Shown here: piece by piece, positions 15,806 through 24,235 of the stretch
How the letters are laid out: every line of letters begins with the position of its first letter
Position numbering within the stretch: position 1 is the stretch's first letter
Source: CAYNRA01 sp964399465
GTDB lineage: Bacteria > Bacteroidota > Bacteroidia > Cytophagales > Spirosomataceae
Assembly (NCBI GenBank): GCA_964399465.1
Contig: CAYNRA010000035.1
Location: 1-28,571 of the forward strand
Direction: 5' to 3'
DNA: 28,571 bases
Notes under the pieces: model-generated
What the model saw: only the letters and a program-made list of their open reading frames with translations
Database searches by the model: none
Told to the model about the DNA's origin: nothing
Translations under genes and position numbers: made by a program

Positions 15806-17384
15806 ATGGCATCAGTAAGACCAGACGAAGTATCGGCCATATTGCGTGAGCAATTAGCAGGAGCAAAAACCGAAGCCGAACTAGAAGAAGTTGGTACCGT
15901 ACTGCAAATCGGTGACGGTGTAGCACGTATCTACGGATTATCTAAAGTACAAGCGGGTGAGTTATTAGCATTTGAGAATGGGCTCAAAGCACTTGCACTT
16001 AACTTGGAAGAAGACAATGTAGGAGCTGTACTTTTAGGTGATTCAAAAGGTATCAAAGAAGGAGCTACTGTCAAGCGTACAGGTGAAATCGCTTCTGTAA
16101 AAGTAGGTGAAGGCATCGTTGGTCGCGTAGTCAATACGTTAGCTGAGCCAATTGATGGTTTGGGCCCAATTGAGGGAGAAACATTTGAGATGCCTTTGGA
16201 AAGAAAAGCACCCGGTGTTATTTACCGTCAGCCTGTAACTGAACCATTACAAACAGGTATCAAAGCAATTGATGCGATGATTCCAGTAGGTCGTGGACAA
16301 CGGGAATTAGTTATTGGTGACCGTCAAACAGGTAAAACAGCTGTTTGTATCGANNNNNNNNNNTAATCAAAAAGAATTTTACGATAAAGGAGAACCTGTT
16401 TTCTGTATTTACGTAGCATGTGGTCAAAAAGCATCTACAATCAAAGCAGTTGAGCAAACACTTCGCCGTTACGGTGCAATGGATTATACAGTCATCGTTG
16501 CAGCAGGTGCAGCAGATCCATCACCTATGCAGTTCTTCGCTCCATTTACAGGTGCAGCCATCGGTGAGTATTTCCGAGATACTGGTCGCCCAGCATTGGT
16601 TGTTTATGATGACTTATCGAAGCAGGCGGTAGCTTACCGTGAAGTATCTCTTCTTCTACGTCGCCCACCAGGACGTGAAGCATATCCAGGAGACGTTTTC
16701 TATCTACACAGCCGCTTATTGGAGCGTGCCGCTAAAATCAACCAATCAGATGCAATCGCGCAGGAAATGAATGACCTTCCGCCATCCTTGAAAGGAAAGG
16801 TAAAAGGTGGTGGTTCTTTGACTGCCCTTCCGATTATTGAAACACAAGCTGGTGACGTTTCTGCTTATATCCCAACAAACGTAATTTCGATTACAGATGG
16901 GCAAATTTTCTTGGAGTCTAACTTGTTCAACGCAGGTATCCGTCCAGCGATCAACGTAGGTATCTCGGTATCGCGTGTGGGGGGTAATGCACAGGTGAAA
17001 TCTATGAAGAAAGTAGCAGGTACATTGAAACTTGACCAAGCGCAGTTCCGTGAATTGGAAGCCTTCGCGAAGTTCGGTTCGGACTTAGATGCAGCTACTA
17101 AATTAGTTATCGAGAGAGGTCGTAGAAACCAAGAAATCTTGAAGCAAGGTCAATATCAGCCACAAGCTGTAGGTGAGCAAGTTGCGATTATCTATGGTTC
17201 TATCAACGGTATCATGGATAATGTTCCTGTAGAAAAAGTAAAAGAATACGAAACAGAATTCTTAGCTCTTTTGAAAGCAACAAAACCTGAGTATGTTGCC
17301 GCTCTTGCAAAAGGGAAATTAGATGATGAAATCACAGATTACATCAAAAAAACGGGTAAGGAATTAGCCCAAAAATACGCTTAA
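15806..17384 (+). CDS. atpA: ATP synthase F1 subunit alpha, interrupted by an assembly gap
   Basis: This is the alpha subunit of F1Fo ATP synthase, the non-catalytic nucleotide-binding subunit of the membrane-attached F1 head. The N-terminus MASVRPDEVSAILREQL is typical. The Walker A motif GDRQTGKT lies at residues 171-178, after RGQRELVI. The later blocks IYVACGQKAST, PSPMQFFAPFTG, LVVYDDLSKQAVAYR, and RRPPGREAYPGDVFYLHSRLLERAA are all intact. Ten N's at 16354-16363 shift the reading frame between VCI and NQKEFYDK. Homologues read DTII at this point; restoring it needs nine bases, not ten. The protein is then 525 residues, the usual length. The apparent frameshift is therefore best read as a fixed-size gap placeholder and not a pseudogene. 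atpF and atpH are not upstream. Confidence 0.96.
16354..16363. other. Assembly gap (10 N) inside atpA
   Basis: This run of ten undetermined bases joins two contigs. The flanks end GTATCGA and resume TAATCAAAAAG. Nine bases would restore the frame through the conserved Asp-Thr-Ile-Ile-Asn. The true gap length is unknown. Confidence 0.98.
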
Positions 17385-17393
17385 TTCAATGAC

Positions 17394-17434
17394 ATACGAA
17401 GCAAATGAAAACCGTTTGCTTCGTATTTAATTTT
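17394..17434 (+). terminator. Terminator-like hairpin between atpA and atpG
   Basis: There is a perfect 12-bp stem, ATACGAAGCAAA (17394-17405) pairing with TTTGCTTCGTAT (17415-17426), with a 9-base loop and then TTAATTTTATT. It ends 16 bases before the atpG start. The T run is broken, so it may attenuate, or shape mRNA processing, instead of fully terminating. Confidence 0.65.
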
Positions 17435-17442
17435 ATTGAAAA

Positions 17443-18330
17443 ATGCCTTCATTAAAAGAAGTACGAAATAGAATCGTTTCCGTCAATTCTACGATGCAAA
17501 TCACCAAAGCCATGAAAATGGTTGCGGCTGCGAAGTTGCGTCGTGCGCAAGATGCCATTCTTCAAATGCGTCCGTATGCAAATAAGTTGAATGAGCTTAT
17601 CTCGACGGTGTCTGCCAATACAGAAGTAGGTGCGCAAAGTCCGTATACTACGGTTCGGCCAGTAGAAAAAGTGCTACTTGTTGTCGTAACGTCAGATAGA
17701 GGTCTTTGTGGTGCGTTTAATACCAATGTTATTAAAGCTGCCAATGCACTCATCGCTGAAAAATACGCGGCACAGCAAGCTGCTGGGAAAGTAGAGATTT
17801 TCCCACTTGGAAAAAAAGCAAGTGAAGCTTTCCAACGCAGAGGATACAAAGTACATACGCAGTTTTCTGATATTTTCCTTCGCCTAAGTTTTGCAACAGC
17901 GCGCGAAGCAGCTGAATCTGTTATGGCTCTATTTGCAGGTGGTGAATTTGATGAAGTGATGCTTGTTTTTAACGAATTTAAAAATGTAGCCACTCAGATT
18001 ATTCGTACAGAGCAAATGCTACCTGTTGTCGAAAAAACCGATGAATCTGCTACTAAAACAGCTTCTGTTGATTATATCTTTGAACCTTCAGAAGAGGAAA
18101 TCGTATTGGAATTACTACCCAAAGCGATCAAAATGCACCTTTTCAAAGCTGTACTTGAATCGAATGCCTCGGAGCATGGTGCACGTATGACAGCAATGGA
18201 TAAAGCAACTGAAAACGCTGGAGATTTATTGAGAGATTTGAAAATTGAATACAACCGTTCTCGCCAAGCTGCCATTACCAAAGAAATCCTTGAGATTGTC
18301 GGTGGTGCAGAAGCGTTGAAATCCGCTTAA
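17443..18330 (+). CDS. atpG: ATP synthase F1 subunit gamma
   Basis: This is the central rotor stalk of F1 ATP synthase, 295 residues. The N-terminal helix reads MPSLKEVRNRIVSVNSTMQI, continuing with TKAMKMVAAAKLRRAQ, the part that turns inside the alpha/beta hexamer. The Rossmann-like middle carries VVTSDRGLCGAFN. The C-terminal helix has the conserved RMTAMDKATENAGDLLRDL and ends YNRSRQAAITKEILEIVGGA. Length and motifs are normal. It lies 58 bases after atpA, with a hairpin in between, and is followed by a strong terminator, so atpA and atpG form a two-gene unit. The beta and epsilon genes are not here, in line with their frequent separate location in Bacteroidota. Confidence 0.97.
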   Translation: MPSLKEVRNRIVSVNSTMQITKAMKMVAAAKLRRAQDAILQMRPYANKLNELISTVSANTEVGAQSPYTTVRPVEKVLLVVVTSDRGLCGAFNTNVIKAANALIAEKYAAQQAAGKVEIFPLGKKASEAFQRRGYKVHTQFSDIFLRLSFATAREAAESVMALFAGGEFDEVMLVFNEFKNVATQIIRTEQMLPVVEKTDESATKTASVDYIFEPSEEEIVLELLPKAIKMHLFKAVLESNASEHGARMTAMDKATENAGDLLRDLKIEYNRSRQAAITKEILEIVGGAEALKSA

Positions 18331-18351
18331 AATTCTATTTTTCTTTACCTG

Positions 18352-18388
18352 AAAGGTCGCATTAGAAAGCTCTAATGCGACCTTTTTT
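18352..18388 (+). terminator. Rho-independent terminator after atpG
   Basis: There is a perfect 15-bp stem, AAAGGTCGCATTAGA (18352-18366) pairing with TCTAATGCGACCTTT (18371-18385), with a 4-base loop AAGC and six T's at 18383-18388. It separates the ATP synthase genes from the secreted-protein array. Confidence 0.93.
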
Positions 18389-18443
18389 GTGATTATTTGT
18401 CTTGAGTGGATACTAAGAAGGTTTGAAATAAATAGTGTATTTA

Positions 18444-18472
18444 TTGGTATAATTTTTGTCCATATTTGTATA
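18444..18472 (+). promoter_or_regulatory. Shared 29-base upstream element, copy 1
   Basis: TTGGTATA followed by a TTTTTGTCCATATTTGTATA-type stretch lies 78 bases before the start at 18550. It matches the element at 21187-21215, with 25 of 29 bases identical, upstream of the paralogous second gene. Neither upstream region has an exact TAnnTTTG, so this may be an alternative promoter or a regulator site. Confidence 0.5.
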
Positions 18473-18549
18473 TTTATTTGTAGATGACTAAGAATCAAGG
18501 AATATTGATTTCGATTTCAATCTAAATTTAATTGTCTGTTAATAAATAA

Positions 18550-21075
18550 ATGACCATTATGGGAAAAATGTACACGATTTACCGCAGCTTGCGGCCTCAA
18601 AAATGGACTTCTATCGTTCTGATTTATTTTCTTCTTTTTGAGGTATTTCATGTATCCGGACAAGCAACACGTCAATTTACAACGGCTGTGACGGCTCAAG
18701 CAAATGTTTTCGATTCTGCTAACGCCATCGATACAGACCTAAACACGTTTGCGCGGGTGGAGGCATACTCCGGGTTAGCACTGGGTTTGGGCGCGTATAG
18801 TGGAATGTTGGAATTGCAGTTTCCTGCTACTTTGCCAGCCAACACGACTTCCTACGTAAAAGTAGAAGTAGATTCTGACCTTTTTAATGTACTTCTCGGA
18901 GGAAGTTTGGGTGGTTTACTTGCTGATGTACTGAACTTGGTTATCGGTGGTGAGCAAGTTATTGAAGTGGAAGCACGGAATGGTACTACCGTTGTAGCGG
19001 CTGCACAAACCAATGACCCTGCGGACTTTGCTGGAAATGTATTTAAAGTGGTACAAGATGCTGCGGGTAATTTTTACTTCGCTATTACGCCAACGGCATC
19101 TTACAACCGAATTCGCTTGGTAAATAATCCAGGTGCAGTGCTTTTATTGGGTACATTTAAAGACTTACGTGTTTTTGATGCTTTTACTGCCACTGCACCA
19201 GATAACTGTGGTACTCCCTCATTTACATCGTTTGATGGAACTGGTCTGACGCTTGATTTATTGGGAGTCGGTGGTGCAGGTGTTGTAAATGCCCCCAACT
19301 CCATTGACGGAGATACCTTAACTGCCTCAAGTATTAGCTTAGGTTTGGCAGGCGTTGGCGCAACAATACAACAAAACGTATTCTTTGAAGCTGCTTCTAA
19401 TGCGACTGATCAGATTGTTGTTCGTTTAGGTGTTACTTCGGCTTTGCTGAACCTTGGTTTACTGAATAATATTGAAATTATTACCTTAAATAATGGAGTG
19501 GTTGTTACGTCAGCAGCTACGAGCAGCCTATTAGATCTTGATCTTGTAGCACTTTTACAAGCCAATCAGGTGGTGGATATTCCTATTTCACCTGGAGCAC
19601 CGATAGACCAAGTGGTTGTTCGTCTTAGCTCTCTTGTGGATGCCTCCGTAGCGCAAACAGTAAACCTCTTTGAAGTAACACGCATTCCGGCGCCACCCAC
19701 AAATACGACATTAGCAGGAAATTTGACTATTTGTGAGGGGCTAACGACAACATTAACTGCCACGACCGAAACAGGTAATGAATTACTTTGGTACACTTCA
19801 CCGATTGGGGGTACACCTATCGCTTTCACCGCCTCAGGTACTGGATTTACAACTGAGATTTTGAATGTTACTACTACTTTTTATGTGGCAGCCCGTACAA
19901 TCGGTTGTACGGAAGAGTCGGAGAGAATTGGTATTACCGTAAACGTTACACCTGCCCCAGTAGCACCAACTACCTCTGATGAGACACCTTCATTTTGTAG
20001 CACGACGAACTCAACGTTGGTATCTATCTCATTGAACGAAACTTCCATTGTTTGGTATGCATCTGCAACAGGCGGGACAGCTTTACCTACTTCAACGCTC
20101 TTAGTAAATGGAGTGACCTATTATGCTGCACAATTAAGTACAACAACAGGTTGTGAAAGTGTCACTCGTCTTGCAGTTACACCCGTAGTTTCCACTGCAA
20201 TTTGTGATACAGATGGTGACGGTATTTTGGATGGTGTGGATGCTTGTCCGTTGGTACCTGGTCTTTCCCCAAATGGTTGTCCTGCTGTATTGGTTGCGGC
20301 GAAAGCTTTCTTGCAAGGAGCACTTTCAACAACAACAAGTCCATATACCATCAATGTAGATAATTTAATGCGTGATGATTTGCGTGTTTTAGGTGTTTTA
20401 CCTACCAATGAGCCATATACTGCCTTGGGTTTTAGTGGGGTAACAAGCGGAGGTACAGTAACGACCGCTTTTGATATCTCGGGTACAGATGCAATTGTTG
20501 ATTGGGTTTTGGTTGAGCTTCGTAGTGCCTCCAACGCCGCTACTGTAATCGCAAGAAGAGTAGGATTGATACAAAGAGATGGAGATATTGTAGAAATTGA
20601 TGGGGTAAGTCCGTTGGCGATTCCTGTAGCGGCTGGTAGTTATTTTGTCTCAATTCGTCACAGAAATCATACAGGGGTGATGACCTCTGGGCTTGTATCG
20701 CTCAATGAAGTAGCTACAACACTTGACTTCACCACAGGACTTTTAGCTACGTTTGGTACGAATGCACAAGTTTCTCTTGGAGGTAAATCAGCCTTGATGG
20801 CTGGTAATACCAATTCGGATGGTACTATTATCGCTCAAGGTCCTTCAAGTGATAGAACCTTTGTTGTCGCTCGAATAATTGGAGAGCCAACTAATACTGC
20901 TTCTGTTACAACATTTATACTACCAGGTTACGACTCTGCTGATACGAATATGAATGGCTCAGCTATTGCGCAAGGGATAGGTTCGGATAATACGTATATT
21001 TTAAACGTTATATTGGGTTCTTCTTTAAATACCTTAGCTCTGTTGAACTTCATTCTTTCGGAGCAACTCCCCTAA
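18550..21075 (+). CDS. Secreted multidomain protein 1: jelly-roll pair, Ig_7, TSP3, shared C-terminal domain
   Basis: This 841-residue exported protein has a signal peptide that ends near residue 38 (FHVSGQA); translation could also begin at the ATGs at 18559 or 18568. Residues about 42-207 and 212-378 are two related beta-rich domains with discoidin-like starts (NAIDTDLNTFARVEA; NSIDGDTLTASS). Residues 380-550 hold two Ig_7-type domains (ICEGLTTTLTATT; LLWYTSPIGGTP; TFYVAARTIGCTEES). A thrombospondin type 3 calcium repeat (CDTDGDGILDGVDACP) covers 552-580. The rest, about 582-841, is the C-terminal domain shared along the array, with acidic loops NTNSDG and DTNMNG and the end SEQLP. No canonical T9SS sorting domain is seen. 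It is paralogous to the next gene over most of its length. An adhesive or matrix role is inferred from the domains only. Confidence 0.9.
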   Translation: MTIMGKMYTIYRSLRPQKWTSIVLIYFLLFEVFHVSGQATRQFTTAVTAQANVFDSANAIDTDLNTFARVEAYSGLALGLGAYSGMLELQFPATLPANTTSYVKVEVDSDLFNVLLGGSLGGLLADVLNLVIGGEQVIEVEARNGTTVVAAAQTNDPADFAGNVFKVVQDAAGNFYFAITPTASYNRIRLVNNPGAVLLLGTFKDLRVFDAFTATAPDNCGTPSFTSFDGTGLTLDLLGVGGAGVVNAPNSIDGDTLTASSISLGLAGVGATIQQNVFFEAASNATDQIVVRLGVTSALLNLGLLNNIEIITLNNGVVVTSAATSSLLDLDLVALLQANQVVDIPISPGAPIDQVVVRLSSLVDASVAQTVNLFEVTRIPAPPTNTTLAGNLTICEGLTTTLTATTETGNELLWYTSPIGGTPIAFTASGTGFTTEILNVTTTFYVAARTIGCTEESERIGITVNVTPAPVAPTTSDETPSFCSTTNSTLVSISLNETSIVWYASATGGTALPTSTLLVNGVTYYAAQLSTTTGCESVTRLAVTPVVSTAICDTDGDGILDGVDACPLVPGLSPNGCPAVLVAAKAFLQGALSTTTSPYTINVDNLMRDDLRVLGVLPTNEPYTALGFSGVTSGGTVTTAFDISGTDAIVDWVLVELRSASNAATVIARRVGLIQRDGDIVEIDGVSPLAIPVAAGSYFVSIRHRNHTGVMTSGLVSLNEVATTLDFTTGLLATFGTNAQVSLGGKSALMAGNTNSDGTIIAQGPSSDRTFVVARIIGEPTNTASVTTFILPGYDSADTNMNGSAIAQGIGSDNTYILNVILGSSLNTLALLNFILSEQLP
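20290..21075 (+). repeat. Shared C-terminal domain, copy 1
   Basis: This coding block carries the conserved stretches LMRDDLR, EPYTALGF, DAIVDWVLVELR, IQRDGDIV, IRHRNH and IAQG..SDNTYILN. It ends in LP followed by the stop. Confidence 0.85.
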
Positions 21076-21096
21076 TTATATAATTTATTGATTAGC

Positions 21097-21135
21097 AAAA
21101 GAGAAGTAAGTTAAAATCTTATTTCTCTTTTTTTT
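21097..21135 (+). terminator. Terminator after secreted protein 1
   Basis: AAAAGAGAAGTAAG (21097-21110) pairs with CTTATTTCTCTTTT (21118-21131), with one G-U wobble, a 7-base loop and a T run to 21135. It isolates the first array gene from the second. Confidence 0.85.
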
Positions 21136-21170
21136 CGTATATAAAATGTACAAATATGTTTCTATTTATA

Positions 21171-21215
21171 GTCCATATATGTTTTTTTGGTATAGTTATT
21201 GTTCATATTCGTATA
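21171..21215 (+). promoter_or_regulatory. Shared upstream element, copy 2, with a 30-base direct repeat
   Basis: The element at 21187-21215 (TTGGTATAGTTATTGT, then CATATTCGTATA) copies the one ahead of the first array gene. Within the same region GTCCATATATGT (21171) and GTTCATATTCGT (21201) repeat at exactly 30 bases, about three helical turns. This spacing is typical of paired protein-binding sites. The start codon is 59 bases downstream. Confidence 0.5.
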
Positions 21216-21273
21216 AAGAAATTTTGTATTTTCTCTTTTATTAAAGGATTGTTCCCAACCATACTCGTATTTT

Positions 21274-24186
21274 ATGTACACATCATTTACCAAGTCCCGA
21301 AAGAAAAGAATAGTAGGTTATTTTAGTTTTCTCTTTTTTTTCTTCATTTCAATCAGTTTTGTAAAGGCACAGACAAGGGTTTTTGCATCAACTGTTGTTT
21401 CCTCATCTAATACAGCCAATGCGAGTCGCGCAGTTGATGGCAATTTAGGAACATCTGCTAGTGTGGAGGCCTACTCAGGTTTAGCGCTTGGTTTAGGTGC
21501 TTATTCCGGGCAATTGGAAATTCAGTTTCCTACTACTTTGCCTGCCAACACGACTTCCTTTGTGAAAATTGCAGCAGACGGAAGTTTGTTCAATGCACTT
21601 TTAGGTGGAAGTTTAGGCAATTTGTTAGGAAGTGTCCTCAATGTTGTCTTGGGTGGCGAGCAAGTCATTCGGGTAGAGGCAAGAAATGGAACAACAACCG
21701 TTTTATCTGGACAAACAGATAACGCAGCAAATTTTGCTGGACCTAACCTCCGGGTTGTTCAAGATGCCGCTGGGAACTTCTACTTTGCTGTAAAACCAAC
21801 TTCATCCTACAACCGGATTCGTTTAACAAATATCCCTGGTGGAGCTCTTCTATTGGGTACAGTCAAGACGTTGGATGTTTTTGGTGCTTATACTGTACCC
21901 GCAGCAGCTAACTGTGGTTCGCCTACATTTACCTCTTTCGATGGTTCGGGGATTAGCTTAGATATTTTAAACTTAGGCGGCGGAGTTTCTAATCCTGGCA
22001 ATGCCATTGATGGAAACCTGAATACTGCTTCAAACATAAATTTGGGCGTTTTATCTGTCGCAGCCACTTTGCAACAGAACATTATTTTTGAAGGATCTTC
22101 GCAAGCAACTGATGTAGCTATTGTACGTCTGGGTGTAAATAGCTCTTTGGTCAATGTAGGTTTGCTTGATAATATTGAATTCATTGCATCCAATCAAGGA
22201 ACTGTTGTGGCGACTTCTCCAGCTGGTTCTTTATTAAGTTTAGATTTATTGGGCTTGCTGCAATCGAGTCAAGTTGTAAACATTCCTTTTGCGCCAGGTC
22301 AACCTTTTGATCAAATCTCTGTACGCGTCACTTCGCTTTTAGGTGTGAATGTAGCACAAGGTGTCTCGTTGTTTGAGGTATTCCGCGCACCGGCTGCTCC
22401 GGTTAATACAACAGCTGCAACTACTATTTGCTCTGGTCAATCAACAGTCTTGACAGCTACAACAAACCCAGGAAATGAACTCCTTTGGTACAGTTCTCTC
22501 TCTTCAACAACGCCGCTCGTAATTACGCCGGAAGGTACAGGCGTTTCAGCAGGACCTTTGACAGCCACAACAACCTTCTTTGTTGCAGCCCGTAAAGTAG
22601 GTTGTACGGAGGAGTCAGCTAGAACGGCTATCACTATCACGGTTAATCCAACACCAGCAGCGCCAACAACAACAAATACTACTCCGCAATTTTGTTCAAA
22701 TAATGAAAGTACTTTGGCAAATATTGACCTAAATGAGTCAAATATCATTTGGTATGATGCACCAACTGGAGGGAATCTCCTGCCCAATACGACTTTACTT
22801 GTGAACGGTACAACTTATTATGCAGCACGCGTTGAGAATGGTTGTGAAAGTACGACACGTCTTGCCATTACACCAAATGTAACATTGAATCAATGCGATA
22901 CAGACGGAGATGGAGTAAACGATGCGCAAGAAGTCACAGACGAAACTTTACCGAATGACCCATGTAGTTATAATCCTGCAAACCAGATTTTTGCCAACAC
23001 GACGGCTACTTGGAGATTACTCGACTGTGATACTGATGGGCTAACAAATGGAGAGGAATTGACAGGTATTGATAGCCCTACTACACTAGCGAACCCAAAT
23101 ACAAATCTATCGAACCCACAGGTTGCTGATACAGATAATGATGGCTTGAATGATGGTGCTGAAGCTGTAGCATTAACCAATCCAACTAATCCAGATACAG
23201 ATGGCGATGGTGTTTTGGATGGTACTGAAGTACTTACAGACCAAACAAATGCCTTGAATTTCTGTAGCTTTTTGCCTGCTAGTCAGACCGTTGCACCAAG
23301 TGCTGCTTGGAATGCAGCAGATTGTGATACTGATGGCGTACTCAACGAAGTAGATGTGTGTGTGCTTGTTCCAGGTAATGCACCTTCGGGTTGTCCAGAT
23401 GAAGTCATTAGCTTCAAGGTTCTGTTACAGGGCGCTGGTTCATTACCAAACGCACCATTTACATTAAATGCAGACAGACTTATGCGCGATGACTTGAGAC
23501 GATTGGGTCAACTGCCTTTGACCGAACCTTATACCGCACTTGGGTTCACGAATGTACGTGTTTCGAGAACTGTCAATCCAACGGTATTTGATGTAACAGG
23601 TACGAATGCCCTAGTTGACTGGGTTTTGGTTGAATTTAGAAGACCAAACAATGAGGTAGTTGTGCAACAAGCAGCATTTATACAAAGAGATGGAGATATT
23701 GTTGACCTAGATGGTGTAAGTCCATTGGCTGTTTCTGTACTTCCAGGAACGTATCGAATCGGGATTCACCACAGAAATCACTTGAGTATTTTCGCCGCTC
23801 AGCCACAAAGCTTTGATGGTACTCCATTGGCTATTGACTTTACGAGTATGGACACACAATTATTTGGCATTAATCCAACCATAGCGATCGATGGTAAAAG
23901 ATTCCTTCGTGCTGGTTCAGCTGGTGCAAATGGCTTTATCATGGCTCAAGGAAATGGAAATAACCGAGATATTGTATTGACCCGCGTTCTTGCTGCTTCT
24001 GCGAATATCCGGATGTCAAACACGTTCATCTTGATTGGTTATAACTCAACCGATGTAAATATGGATGGTCGAACTATCGCACAAGGGTTTGCCGCAGATA
24101 ATACCTATATCTTGAACGCTGTCGTGAATGCGCCAGATAATGATGGACAAGGCAATAATTTCAGTATTATGAGTCAAAAACCTTAA
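21274..24186 (+). CDS. Secreted multidomain protein 2: jelly-roll pair, Ig_7, extended TSP3, shared C-terminal domain
   Basis: This 970-residue exported protein is a close paralogue of the preceding one. The signal peptide ends at about residue 32 (ISFVKAQ). Two jelly-roll-like domains occupy 33-209 (ASRAVDGNLGTSASVEAYSG) and 212-376 (NAIDGNLNTASNINLG). Two Ig_7 domains follow to about 540, with paired cysteines (ICSGQSTVL; KVGCTEESA). It differs by an expanded acidic region at 541-708 with several TSP3-type calcium loops (CDTDGDGVNDAQE, DTDNDGLNDGAE, DTDGDGVLDGTE). The shared C-terminal domain runs from 710 to 970 and ends MSQKP, with loop DVNMDG. Between the two genes the first domain is very similar at the DNA level as well, pointing to tandem duplication. 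The next gene is 49 bases on, with no terminator between, so they are probably co-transcribed. A surface or matrix role is inferred. Confidence 0.9.
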   Translation: MYTSFTKSRKKRIVGYFSFLFFFFISISFVKAQTRVFASTVVSSSNTANASRAVDGNLGTSASVEAYSGLALGLGAYSGQLEIQFPTTLPANTTSFVKIAADGSLFNALLGGSLGNLLGSVLNVVLGGEQVIRVEARNGTTTVLSGQTDNAANFAGPNLRVVQDAAGNFYFAVKPTSSYNRIRLTNIPGGALLLGTVKTLDVFGAYTVPAAANCGSPTFTSFDGSGISLDILNLGGGVSNPGNAIDGNLNTASNINLGVLSVAATLQQNIIFEGSSQATDVAIVRLGVNSSLVNVGLLDNIEFIASNQGTVVATSPAGSLLSLDLLGLLQSSQVVNIPFAPGQPFDQISVRVTSLLGVNVAQGVSLFEVFRAPAAPVNTTAATTICSGQSTVLTATTNPGNELLWYSSLSSTTPLVITPEGTGVSAGPLTATTTFFVAARKVGCTEESARTAITITVNPTPAAPTTTNTTPQFCSNNESTLANIDLNESNIIWYDAPTGGNLLPNTTLLVNGTTYYAARVENGCESTTRLAITPNVTLNQCDTDGDGVNDAQEVTDETLPNDPCSYNPANQIFANTTATWRLLDCDTDGLTNGEELTGIDSPTTLANPNTNLSNPQVADTDNDGLNDGAEAVALTNPTNPDTDGDGVLDGTEVLTDQTNALNFCSFLPASQTVAPSAAWNAADCDTDGVLNEVDVCVLVPGNAPSGCPDEVISFKVLLQGAGSLPNAPFTLNADRLMRDDLRRLGQLPLTEPYTALGFTNVRVSRTVNPTVFDVTGTNALVDWVLVEFRRPNNEVVVQQAAFIQRDGDIVDLDGVSPLAVSVLPGTYRIGIHHRNHLSIFAAQPQSFDGTPLAIDFTSMDTQLFGINPTIAIDGKRFLRAGSAGANGFIMAQGNGNNRDIVLTRVLAASANIRMSNTFILIGYNSTDVNMDGRTIAQGFAADNTYILNAVVNAPDNDGQGNNFSIMSQKP
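23401..24186 (+). repeat. Shared C-terminal domain, copy 2
   Basis: This copy is the same length as copy 1 (786 bases with stop) and has the same blocks: LMRDDLR, EPYTALGF, IQRDGDIV, HHRNHL, NMDGRTIAQG and NTYILN. It ends in KP and not LP, and its first acidic loop is degenerate (SAGANG). Confidence 0.85.
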
Positions 24187-24235
24187 ATCATTTTTTTTCA
24201 ATTTATATTTTTTAATAAACCTCCCTTTAATTGTT

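Noticed and set aside
16314..16366. atpA as two genes or a pseudogene
   Set aside because: The break coincides with the ten N's, and both flanks are fully conserved. A gap of nine bases restores one frame.
17562..17993. Minus-strand 143-codon frame inside atpG
   Set aside because: It is antisense to conserved gamma-subunit blocks and has a low-complexity Ser/Thr/Ala product. It is a shadow frame.
20121..20534. Minus-strand 137-codon frame in secreted gene 1
   Set aside because: It is antisense to the shared C-terminal domain. Similar frames occur opposite the other Thr-rich genes because of base composition.
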